From positions 507,501 to 571,500 of the forward strand of contig SNVD02013097.1 of the NCBI GenBank assembly GCA_013180625.2: a DNA stretch of 64,000 bases, given 5' to 3'. This stretch comes from Boswellia sacra. Its lineage: Eukaryota > Streptophyta > Magnoliopsida > Sapindales > Burseraceae. Every line of letters begins with the position of its first letter. Position 1 is the stretch's first letter. Both the position numbers and the translations under genes were made by a program. Under the pieces are notes generated by a model. The model was not told the origin of the DNA. It did no database searches and saw nothing but the letters and a program-made list of their open reading frames with translations. Of the stretch, positions 23,893 through 34,004 are shown piece after piece.

Positions 23893-24821
23893 GGGCGTGT
23901 TTGGCAGCCCGTATAGTATAGTATAAAAAGTACTATTCTTATAAAAGTTTTTTAAATCGTGTTTGGTGCGACCAAAGGTTGAATAGCGCAGTAAAATGTT
24001 GCATAAGATCCGTATAAGGACCACATAAAAGTAGGCAAAATAATGATGCCATCCACCATGTATTAAGGCCGGATAGGATAAGGATATGAGAAATTGTTGG
24101 ATATAATTTTTAATTTATAAGTTTTATATAATATAATATTATATTATATTATATTATATTATATTATATTATTAAAAGATTTAAATTATACAACTTTATT
24201 TTTTGTTTTAGTTTTTGACAATAAATACTGCCAATATATATAAATAAATAAATTTAAATTATTATTTTATTGAATATTTAAATGAATTATTTTAATAAAT
24301 AAATATAATTTATTAAATATTTAAATAAAAAATTAATTATCTAAAAAATTAATTTAATATAAATAATTTTAAATTATTATATTATTAAAAGATTTAAATT
24401 ATACAACTTTATTTTTTGTTTCAATTTTTGACAATAAATAACGCAAACATATATAAATAAATAAATATTTAAATTACTAGTTTATTGAATATTTAAATGA
24501 ATAATTTTAATAAATAAATATAATTATTAAATATTTAAATAAAAAATTAATTATGTAAAAAATTAATTTAATATAAATAATTTTTGAAATTATTATATTT
24601 TAAAATATTTTATTAATTTTAAACCATTTTTATTATTTTAAGGAATTTAATATAGTTAAATATAATCTTTTATCAAATATAGTATTTTATAATATTTATA
24701 CAATACAGTGATAAACCAAACACAGTATAGAGTTTACTCAATCCTATACTATACAATTTCATACAATGCTGTCCACTACAATAATAATTATATAATCATA
24801 TACGGTGTACCAAACGCAGTC
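23893..24821. mobile_element. PIF/Harbinger-like non-autonomous element
   Basis: The left end GGGCGTGTTTGG and the right end CCAAACGCAGTC are imperfect inverted repeats of the 'GGSSNTGTTTGG' kind typical of Harbinger MITEs. ATA flanks both sides (23890-23892 and 24822-24824) as a 3-bp target duplication candidate. Inside the ends, 'cagcccgtatagtatagta' and 'tatatgattatataca' type stretches also pair weakly. The core is almost pure A/T and includes a tandem duplication. No coding capacity. Confidence 0.65.
24124..24590. repeat. (ATATT)n run followed by a 213-bp tandem duplication
   Basis: About eight ATATT units at 24124-24170 are followed by two tandem copies of a roughly 213-bp AT-rich unit beginning 'attaaaagatttaaattatacaac' (24171 and 24384). 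Both copies lie inside the Harbinger-like element. They differ mainly by single-base changes. Confidence 0.85.
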
Positions 24822-24824
24822 ATA

Positions 24825-25223
24825 GAGTTTATGCGCAGGACTAAGTTGACTGACTAAAAGAAAAGGACTGTTGCAAATTATTCTATTGCTTTAAGCATGA
24901 ATTTTTAATTCATCATCTTATTTGAAGAATATTATAACTATAACAAGTTCTCTTCAATCCTACAGGTATAGAGTTTCTTTGTATTTGATTATTGATTTTA
25001 GCTTGGTAAAATTTTGTTTAGTCTAGATTTAATTTATTCAAAGGTTGTAGAATATTTCTTATATGAATGCTTTTGTTCTTTCTTAATTAGTTTTACGGAT
25101 GATTAATTTATAGGGATGAGACCTTTCAATTTGCATTAGACAACTAATAATACCCACCACCATTTCAATTTTGGAAAAGTTGTATATTTAGGAAAAGGGT
25201 CTCACAGATACGGGTAATGGTTC
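24825..25223. other. Intergenic DNA, nothing recognised
   Basis: Unique-looking AT-rich spacer between two DNA transposons. No gene or repeat was noticed. Confidence 0.5.
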
Positions 25224-25231
25224 CATGCTCC

Positions 25232-25994
25232 TAGGGATGGCAAACCAACCCGGTCGGGGCCGGGGACCCGGAAAACCCGGTCATCCGGGGTCGGGGAATT
25301 GTCCGAAAAATCGGGGTAATTGGCCGGGGCCGGGGCCAGAATTTTCTGCCCGATCGGGGCCGGTGCCGGGGCCGGGGACCCGAAATTGAATCTGGGGTAT
25401 AAAATTAAAATTAAAGGCTGTATCAATTGAGTCCATCAATTTTCAATTCTTAAACATAACCCCCTAAGCCCACACACTATTTTTCTAAAAAACCTATAAA
25501 CCCCTAACAATTTAGGCCCAAGCCCAGACCCAGCCCAACCCACCTAAAATAAATTGAGTTTTCAAAGTGTTGTAGTGAAAGAGATTCGAACTTGTTCCCT
25601 CCACTAACACAAGAAAATGGCAAACAATTTACCACTCGGCCACAGCCCATGTTTGAATTAAAGGTGCAACAAATTCTAATAAAAAAACATAAGTTAAATG
25701 AGTTTTAAAGAAATGCAGTTCACAATATTCGAACCGGTTCTCTACCGGAAATAGTAAGACAATAACCATGGTAGGACACCGCTGGGCTGCAGCCCACTTT
25801 GCAATGAACTCCCCATGCAATGTATATATAACAAAAAAAAATTCAGAATAAAAACAAAAATATGCAACCCGGGTTTTAATCCCGGGTTATTGAAAAACCC
25901 GGCCCCGAAAAAAAATTTTCGGGGAATTTTTCGGGACCGGTGTTTGAAATTGTTGACCGGGGCCGGGGCCGGGCCCCGGATTTTGCCATCCCTA
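25232..25994. mobile_element. hAT-like non-autonomous element, 763 bp, with CCGGGG-rich arms
   Basis: The perfect 8-bp target duplication CATGCTCC is present at 25224-25231 and 25995-26002. The terminal inverted repeats are TAGGGATGGCAAA and TTTTGCCATCCCTA. Inside each end are clusters of ccggggccgggg/acccgg units that make the two arms G/C-rich, in sharp contrast to the AT-rich surroundings. The middle holds two tRNA-like box pairs. There is no transposase, so movement would depend on a hAT enzyme supplied elsewhere. Confidence 0.92.
25570..25800 (-). other. Two tRNA-like A-box/B-box pairs inside the hAT-like element
   Basis: On the minus strand, TGGCCGAGTGGT (complement of 25631-25642) resembles a tRNA A box and AGTTCGAATCTC (complement of 25581-25592) a B box. 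The same occurs next to it with CAGCCCAGCGGT (about 25778-25790) and GGTTCGAATATT (about 25724-25735). Acceptor stems do not pair, so these are not tRNA genes; they may be decayed tRNA-derived sequence. Confidence 0.45.
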
Positions 25995-26002
25995 CATGCT
26001 CC

Positions 26003-26615
26003 CATCCCTGTTGTTGCATTTCTCAATGCTTTCGTTCACTGTCAATGGAGTTGAAAAAGGGCATAATTGAATGATAGTAAATGTAGTTGTAAATTAAAGG
26101 TCATTTAATAATTTTTATTGAAGGAGGGGCTTCAAAAGAGATCTGAGAGGGTTTAAATAGTAACATTTTGTTTTAAGATTCCATTGAAACTAAACCCAAA
26201 GCCCAAATTTCAAATACCCACGGATTGTGAGGGAAAAAAAAAAACATAGCAAAAGCCAAAAGTAAAAGTAGCCCTAACTCGTTTTAACGGTTCCCCATAC
26301 AGAGATCTCTTGACTGAATGTTCGATGGACCAATTTTAAACGACAATTTTTCATTTCCGTTGATTAGTACTAATAAGAGTACCTGACTTATTGACCCTTT
26401 AGAAACTGAAACGAGTAATGAAAATTGTATGTGATGATCAGAGATTCCCGCAATTTTTTAATGCATATGTATTTACATGTCTCTTATTTAATTTCAACAT
26501 GCTTGAGATGTAATTTCCTGTTCTATAAGAGAAAGATAACAAAAGAATACAGGAAAAAAAAAACTCCTTCTAAGATATATATAGTGGCACATAGAAGAGA
26601 CCCGTGTGTATATAT
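26003..26615. other. Intergenic DNA with a short local duplication at its right edge
   Basis: No gene was seen. At 26582-26604 and 26622-26642 the motif 'atagtgRcacatagaagagac' occurs twice, which shows that the end of the following repeat was tandemly copied. Confidence 0.5.
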
Positions 26616-27535
26616 ATATATAGTGACACATAGAAGAGACCGTGGGCAATTGCCCCCACTCATTTAAAAAATCCTTACAACTCACTTCTAAGTTTAATAT
26701 TATTACCCCCTGCTGTATAGATTATGTTCTCTACTTTATTGCTCCTAGAAGAGTCAAATTTTTCTTTAATAAACCCACGTGAACTTGTAAATTTTACTTG
26801 TAATCAAAAGTAAATTACTAACTTTACTTTCTTTTACAATGTAAATTACTCTATGATCAATCTATTTTTCAACCTTCAATTACCGAAGTTCTCAAAACTT
26901 TTTACAATCTATTTTATCTCAATTTTATCTATCAAACAAAAATATGAAGTCAAAAAGATGAATTCAAATTATAAATTTTTGGAATGTAATACACATATAT
27001 GTACACATTTTTTTTTTCATTAAGGACCTAAACAAAAAGATAGAAAATGATTTTTTTTTTGTGATTGATCGAAGTTTGCCCCCATTAATTCAATATCTGG
27101 CTACGCCACTGTGTGTACACACACACACACACACACAAACAAACGCTACTTTATAAATACGTTATACGATTAAAAATTAATTAAATTTAATAAAAAGTAA
27201 TGATACACTTATCAAATCTTTATGCTAAATTTCATATTAATTAAATTTATATGAAGGACAATAGGTGACGTATCTTGTCCCAAGTTTTTCTTTATGACTT
27301 AAAATTTATTGATCCATATGATGGGGAAAAAGACTTCCACCATGAAATTAAACCGCATTTTGTGATATGTTCATGTCCTTTAAATTATTTTCTATATACA
27401 ATCAACTCAACTATACTAGTGCTAGTTGCAAAGCTTTCTCTTATTTCTCAAACTCATGATCACCACCATGAAACATTAAATATTGGCCATCATGTTTGCA
27501 AAGTATCGACATATAATATATATATATATTAAACA
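26616..27535 (+). repeat. Segmental duplication, copy 1 (about 920 bp)
   Basis: This matches 29161-30072 along its whole length, from 'atagtgacacatagaagagac' through 'gtttgcccccattaattcaatatctggc' and a (CA)n run to 'gaaacattaaatattggccatcatg'. The copies differ by scattered substitutions and small indels. The inner 500 bp, ending 'ggctacgccactg', resembles the terminus of a non-autonomous DNA element; the rest looks like ordinary flank. Confidence 0.85.
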
Positions 27536-28267
27536 GATGTACCTGTAACACGATGACTATTACAAGAGTTTATATATAGGTATTGTCACAACCCTAATCC
27601 CCAAGGGATTCTGAGTGCAACTAGAGCACTCATTCTTTCCATCTATTGAAAATAAAATAAATAAAAACATTAATGTTACCCATGATCCTTAAGTTTCCAG
27701 CATTTGCTCGTTATAGAACCGTAACATTTTTGCACTTATAACTTAAAATGGCAAAAACAAAAAACGCAACAATGGCAATGCAGCGAACAATGAGTTGTTG
27801 AGGGAAAATCTACCGTCACTATGCCAAAATCCTCCTTAGTCTGAGCAACATTAATCATCTGAGGCACACAATAAAACTAATAAGTATAAACTCAGTGAGT
27901 AAGCTAATTGAAGGTATTAGCAACAGTTAATTAATAGAAAATCAAATACATAATGTAGTACTATTCATTACTTGTCTCTCAAGTGACAATTTCTTGTTAT
28001 ACAAGTCATAAAAACGGTATTTAGATTTCAGGGGTTGCGCTCTTGCACTAAGTCTCAGGTTGGTAACACTTTTTAGAATCCCAGAGTCGCACTTATGTGC
28101 CGCATGAGTTGCGCACTTGCGCCAACTTTCTGTCCAGACTAGTTTAAGTCAGTTAAGGATTGCGCTCCTGTGCAATTACACTGGCGCTCTGACGCCAATA
28201 TTCTGTTTCACATGCCTTTCTTATGTCATTTTCATCACTTACATACACATATACATACATACACTTA
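27536..28267. other. Repeat-derived DNA between the duplicated segments
   Basis: It contains 'tgtcacaaccctaatcccc' and a region of short mirrored motifs (gcgctcttgcac, ggcgctctgacgcc) of the kind found in decayed LTRs. No ends could be defined and no gene was seen. Confidence 0.4.
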
Positions 28268-28930
28268 GTTCTTTTCGATATAACCTTAGGGACCTATCAC
28301 ATAGTTCACAAAGTTGAGGCTAGTCTGACAGTCTGGGAGATACCAGGCCTATACTACCGAATCCTAAATCAGGAAACACATTGGTCGGACCTCTCCTCGT
28401 TCAATCAATCATAATATTCGCATGTGGCACTTTGTATTGTGTGTGACACTTTATGATCTCCATAACTTGTAAGTGGTGACCCCCACATAGTTTTAAGAGG
28501 TAGCCCCCATGCATCGATTACACATTCAAAGATTAACGTCCCTAAGATTCTTAGGTATGCTTTCCATTCTCATAACACCACTTTCATTTCATACATTCAC
28601 ATCTCCATTCACTATAATCTTAGGGACACATATCACACATTATCACAAATTAGAGGCTAGTCTGATAATCCGGGAGATACCAGGCCCATGCTACGGAATT
28701 CATCACGAGAAAACACATGGTTCGGAACCCCGCTCACTCAATTAATCACAATGGTTTACATGTGTCACTTTGTATTATATGTGACACTTTGTGATTCCTA
28801 TGACCCTCAAGAGGTGGCCTTCACACAATTTCAAGAGGTGGCTCCTGTGAAATTGTTCATAACGATTTGCATGTGGCACTTTGTGGTTTTCAAAACCTTC
28901 AAGAGGTGGCCCCCATGCTAATAATCGCTC
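28268..28930. repeat. Tandem duplication, period about 340 bp, with TRIM-LTR-like motifs
   Basis: Two copies share 'gaggctagtctga', 'gggagataccaggcc' and 'tgtgtgacacttt'. They start near 28268 and 28608. The 'gtggcactttgt ... caagaggtggc' motif occurs three times here and also within the TRIM repeats at 54012-54703, so this is probably a relative of that element. Confidence 0.7.
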
Positions 28931-29160
28931 AATTAGAGCTTAGCAAAGATTTTTAGGCATGAATATTCACATTTATAGTATATCCCATAACTATAACAAT
29001 TCCATATGCACAATTTCATGCCATCACAATCAAATTCGTATGGACAATTTCATGCCATCATAATCAAAACAAAGGGCACAATTCCATAACATCACATATC
29101 AAAGTCATAGGCAAAATTCATAGCCATCACATATCAAGGTCATGGCATACACACACACAG

Positions 29161-30057
29161 ATACATATAGTGGCACATAGAAGAGACTATAGGCAATTGC
29201 CCCCACTTATTTAAAAAAAATCCTTACATTCACTTCTAAGTTTAATGTTGTTGCCCCTACTATATAATTATGTCTCTACTTTATTGCCCCTAGAAGAGTC
29301 AAATTTTTCTTGAATAAACCCACATGAACTTACAAATTTTACATGTAATGAAAAGTAAAATACTAACTTTACTTTTTTTTATATAATGTAAATTACTCCA
29401 TGATCAATCTATTTTTCAACCTTTAATTATCAAAGTTCTTAAAACTCTTTACAATCTATTTTATCTCAATCTTATCTATCAAACAACAATATGAAGTCAA
29501 AAAGATGAATTCAAATTACAAATTTTTGGAATGTAATACACATATATGTACACATTTTTTGTCATTTAGGACCTAAAAAAATGATAGAAAATGATTTTTT
29601 TTTTTTTTTTGTGATTGACGGAAGTTTGCCCCCACTAATTCAATATCTAGCTACACCACTGTGTGTACACGCACACACACACAAAAAAACTACTCTATAA
29701 ATACATTATACGATTAAAAGTTGATTAAATTTAATAAAAAGTAATGATACACTTATCAAATTTTTACCTTAAATTTCATATTTATTAAATTTATATGAAG
29801 GACAATAGCTAACATATCTTGTCCCAAGTTTTACTTTATGACTTTTGAAAGAAAAATTATTGGTTCATATGATAGGGAAGACTTCCACCACGAAATTAAA
29901 CTGCCTTTTGTGATATGTTCATGTCCTTTACATTATTTTCTATATACAATCACCTCAACTAAAAGAGTGTCAGTTGCATAGCTTTCTCTTATTTTTCAAA
30001 CTCAGGATCACCACCGTGAAACATTAAATATTGGCCATCATGTCTACAAAGTATCTA

Positions 30058-30101
<44 letters not shown>
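29161..30101 (+). repeat. Segmental duplication, copy 2, ending in a long (TA)n run
   Basis: Second copy of 26616-27535, ending about 125 bases before the start codon of the ZRK-like gene. A TA run of about 40 bases at 30060-30101 marks its right border. Confidence 0.85.
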
Positions 30102-30106
<5 letters not shown>

Positions 30107-30472
30107 CGATTGATATGATCATCAAGAAACCATTAAATCTAAAAGATTAAACTTATAAGATCCAACAGCTAAAGGGAGTGAAGTGGAAGCGCATTAATAA
30201 TTATATCTTTCTAGTTGATAGGTTAGATGGGTTCGTGTCTGAAAATAATCAAGTATGGTCGGGAAAAGGCTGATAATAAGGAAGCATTTATGGTAGAGAA
30301 TGGAAAGTTTTACTAGAAAAGTTGATTGCATCTTGTTTGGGAAAATATAATCCTATCCATGGCTTCTCCATTGAAGAGTTGGAGATAGCGACCAACAACT
30401 ATGACAATCAGAAACTGATAAAAGCTAGGGATGGTTATCACTTGTATCGGGGTTCCTTGCAAGACTATCCAA

Positions 30473-31033
30473 TGTAAGGAATATTTATAATAAATTTAAA
30501 TATAACAAATAAAACAATAATAATATCATAAAAATAATAATATAGAAAATTGAATAACATATCTAAAGTAGAAAAGAGATTAGAGATGTAAAGCTTGAGC
30601 ACTTGGGAGACATGTTAAAGGCGTTGTCCTAAAGCCAAAGAGTGATCCCCTCATACGAGTCATATCGGTACTCAAGGGCTTTAAAAAAAACTCTAATGCT
30701 CACAGCTTATCTCCTCGATGAGTACGATCACCGGAAGAAAATAGCTATCTCCATATGTCGTGGTTGCTCAAAACATAGAAAATAGAAAACTAAATTCTCA
30801 TTCCAATGTTAGAACCATGAGACTCTTTTATATAATAATCTCAGAGCTTCGATAACTTACAAATTAATTCTTGTAACTCCTAAGCCATAAATTCTTAATA
30901 GAAACATGAACTTTACAAATAATAAGTGTTGTGACTCATGTTTTTATTATATTTATAAATTATAAAATTAATCTTAAAATAAATTTTGTAACTCATGATG
31001 TAAATGTTTGTTTTAAACATTTTATCTCTAACA
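30473..31033 (-). repeat. 3' LTR of the LARD-like element
   Basis: 561 bp; about 90% alike to 33002-33563 by eye, so an insertion of some age. Confidence 0.88.
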
Positions 31034-33001
31034 ATCCCCCACAAAAGGTTTAAAACTTTAAAGCTTTATAAAATAATATATTTAGATAAAAATACTCATA
31101 AAATAAAAACTATATATAAAAAGTAATCTTCTATTATGCAATAGATATAGGTATCTTTCAGGTTTGAACATATATTTAGTGCTGATAGTATCCATTTGAG
31201 AAACTTGAGTGAACAAAATATTGAACTCAATTTCTTGACCAAACTTTAAACTATCACATATATAATATCGACGAAGACATGGTTTTGGCGAGTTAGCGTT
31301 ATTAGTGGCCATGCACTTAATCTTAATTCTCATGAGAGTTTTAAAGAACAGCCCAATTCTTATGGTCGCGACCCTTACGTTGCTTTCACTTAGGTGAGAC
31401 CCCAAAAAGTATATGTGACCTATATCTCGCAAGAGTTTCTAGTCTTTAGACTCATTCAGGATAAATATCCTTCCTAACATCACATATAATAAGTACTTTG
31501 CCATTATGGTGAGTAGGATCATATCTCCTCTAAGATATGTCAAAATAGTTGCATTAACCAAATCATGCAGTATGGATTGTTCCTACCTGTTGAACCTCCT
31601 TCATGGGATCTTCAATCACAGAGGTTAAATTACTTCTTTAGGTGAATCCCTTCGAGCTTTAGCACATCTCCCTCAACAATTTAATCAATTAATTAAATAG
31701 CATGCTTAAATTCTTCATAAATTTTGCACTTCACTTGATTTCGTCTTTGAGAACTTGTCCTTTATATTTGATAATTGCTTCACTAGCTATTTTTTAATCA
31801 CATAATATTAACACTTACAATATAATGTTGGAATGCATAAAAATAATATAAGTGAAGCATAGAATATTAATGTGAAATATCCAATCACAAAAAACTTTAA
31901 ATTTCTTAAAACATAATATTTTTAAACTCATCACAACAATTAATAATCATCTAATAATTTATAATGGCACCCTTTTTTTCCTTAAAAATATCATAAAATA
32001 TTAAGAATAACAATATAAGAAAACCCCCACATTAACAAACATTTTAAATACATTAATAATAACTACACAAAATATTAATGCTATAATTTGTTGAGTTTTT
32101 AAAACTCATGGAAATAACAACTAAACTCATATCATTATTGTCCAAAGTTTAATAACTAAAAATTTGAAACCTCTTTAAAACTGAAACCCCCACATTAGTA
32201 AAATATTTATTGCTACTTTAGTAAACTTAATGTATAACTCATATATGATTAAATAATAATTATAGCATTTATACCATAATTTTATTCAATGTAGCCACAT
32301 AAGTTATCAAAATAAACAATTAATCTTCTTGACAAATTCTTTTATTCTATACTTCGGCCAAACTCTATTTTCCTCTATGTCTTTAACTTAATAAAGACAT
32401 TTATTTACTCGAGTTGTAAAATAGAGTTTTATTTGGAACGAAAGTTACACATTGAAGCCACCAACTCTCTAACGGCAATAAGGCTATATCTGTAAGATAA
32501 TAGCAATCATCATGTATTCACTATCCAAAGAAGCTTCAAATATGTGAAATTAACACATATCACGTTCCAAACTAGATACTCATTTCAGATCTTCATTCTA
32601 AGGAAAAATAAAAGATTTTATGCACGCAAGTATATATCTCATTATGGACTAAAATAATTTACTAATCATATATAGCATAGTTAGGCTAACTATATTCAAA
32701 TTATGAATAAAAGTATAAATCATGATAGATTTCGAAAAGATCTACAACATACAATATATGATAAACAAACAAATAAAACATTAACCCAATCCATCACACT
32801 TGTAAACCTCTCTCATATTCAACAAAATATAAATAACATACTGATGTAGCTAATAGTTATATAGATGCTTATACACAGGGATCTAATAAGAAGTAGAATT
32901 TATTATGAAATAGTTTAAATAATAAAAGTATAAATTTATGCAACCAATTAACATTAAACAAATAATCAACCAATCAAATGAGATACTGTTTGACTTTAGA
33001 A

Positions 33002-33563
33002 TGTTTGAAATATTTATAATAAATTTAAATATAATAAATAAAACAAAAATAATATCATAAAAAACAATAATATAGAAAATTAAATAACAAATCTAAAGTA
33101 GAAAAGAGATGATAAATGTAAAGCTTGAACACTTGTGAGGCATGTTAAAGACATTGTCCTAAAGCCAAAGAGTCCTCCCCTTGCACAAGTCATATTGATA
33201 CTCAAGGGCTTCAAGATACAACCCAGTGCTCACAGCTTATCTCCTCGATGAGCACGATCACTAGAAGAAAATAACCTATCTCCATATGTCGTGGTTGCTC
33301 AAAACATAGAAAATAAAAATTAAATTCTCATTCCAATGTTAGAACCATGAGACTCCTTTATGTAATAATCTCATAGCTTAGGTAACTTACAAATTAATTC
33401 TTGTAACTCCCAAGCCATAAGTTCTCAATAAAAACATGAATGTTACAAATAATAAGTGTTGTAACTCATGTTTTTATTATATTTGTAAATTATGAAATTA
33501 ATTTCAAAATAAATTTTTTAACTCATGATGTAAATATTTGTTTTAAACATTTTATCTCCAACA
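33002..33563 (-). repeat. 5' LTR of the LARD-like element
   Basis: 562 bp, starting TGTTGGAGATAAAATG on the minus strand; followed on the right by the target duplication CCAAT and resumption of the ZRK-like reading frame. Confidence 0.88.
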
Positions 33564-33587
33564 CCAATTTCTGTCATGATGTGCAAT

Positions 33588-34004
33588 TGGTATGATCTGG
33601 ATACACTCTCACACACTTTCACAAAAGCTTTAGCAGAGTTTAGGAATTAAAATGGAATTAGAAATGATAAGCAGAGTAGATTGAAAGAAAATTAGGTGTT
33701 TATTTAGTTGTTTGGCAGGAAATTTGAGAGTCCCGCCAACTCTTCCCACGAGAAATCCTTTTCTCATAAAAATACTTGAATGAATATCCACATTTCTCTC
33801 TCTATCCTCCCTTATATTCTCTAACTAACTTGCACTAATCCCTATGCATTGATAACTAACCTGTAACCCAGCACAAAACATAACAAAAAAATAAAAGGAT
33901 ATAACCATAATTCCCTCTAACCAACCCAATTTCACAAGTTTGCCCTTCTATCTTCATTACCTTTGTGGCGTCTAGCATAGGTGAATCTAATGGGAGGCCT
34001 ATCA
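33588..34004 (-). repeat. 3' LTR of the chromovirus
   Basis: 417 bp; its outer end, CCAGATCATACCA on the minus strand, abuts the target duplication. Preceded internally by the purine tract GGGCAAAGGGTAA. Confidence 0.9.

Larger units (their letters stand above)
30473..33563 (-). mobile_element. Non-coding LTR retrotransposon (LARD-like), 3.09 kb
   Basis: Two long terminal repeats of 561-562 bp (30473-31033 and 33002-33563) enclose about 1.97 kb. On the minus strand the repeats start TGTTRGAGATAAAATG and end in ACA. A purine tract (TTTGTGGGGGAT) directly precedes the 3' LTR at 31034-31045, fixing the orientation. The 4-5 bp target duplication CCAA(T) is at both ends, and it lies inside the ZRK-like coding sequence. 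The internal region has no gag or pol; its longest frame, at 31082-31432 minus, has no known domain. It depends on another element for movement. Confidence 0.88.

Noticed and set aside
24124..24590. Possible matrix-attachment or origin-like AT-rich region
   Set aside because: It is explained by the Harbinger-like element's internal tandem duplication; AT richness alone is not evidence.
25631..25790. Minus-strand tRNA genes
   Set aside because: A and B boxes are recognisable but the acceptor and anticodon stems do not pair, so they were kept only as tRNA-like sequence.
26616..30101. The two 920-bp direct repeats as LTRs of one retrotransposon
   Set aside because: They lack TG...CA ends, and no primer site or purine tract lies next to them; the copies include ordinary flanking sequence.
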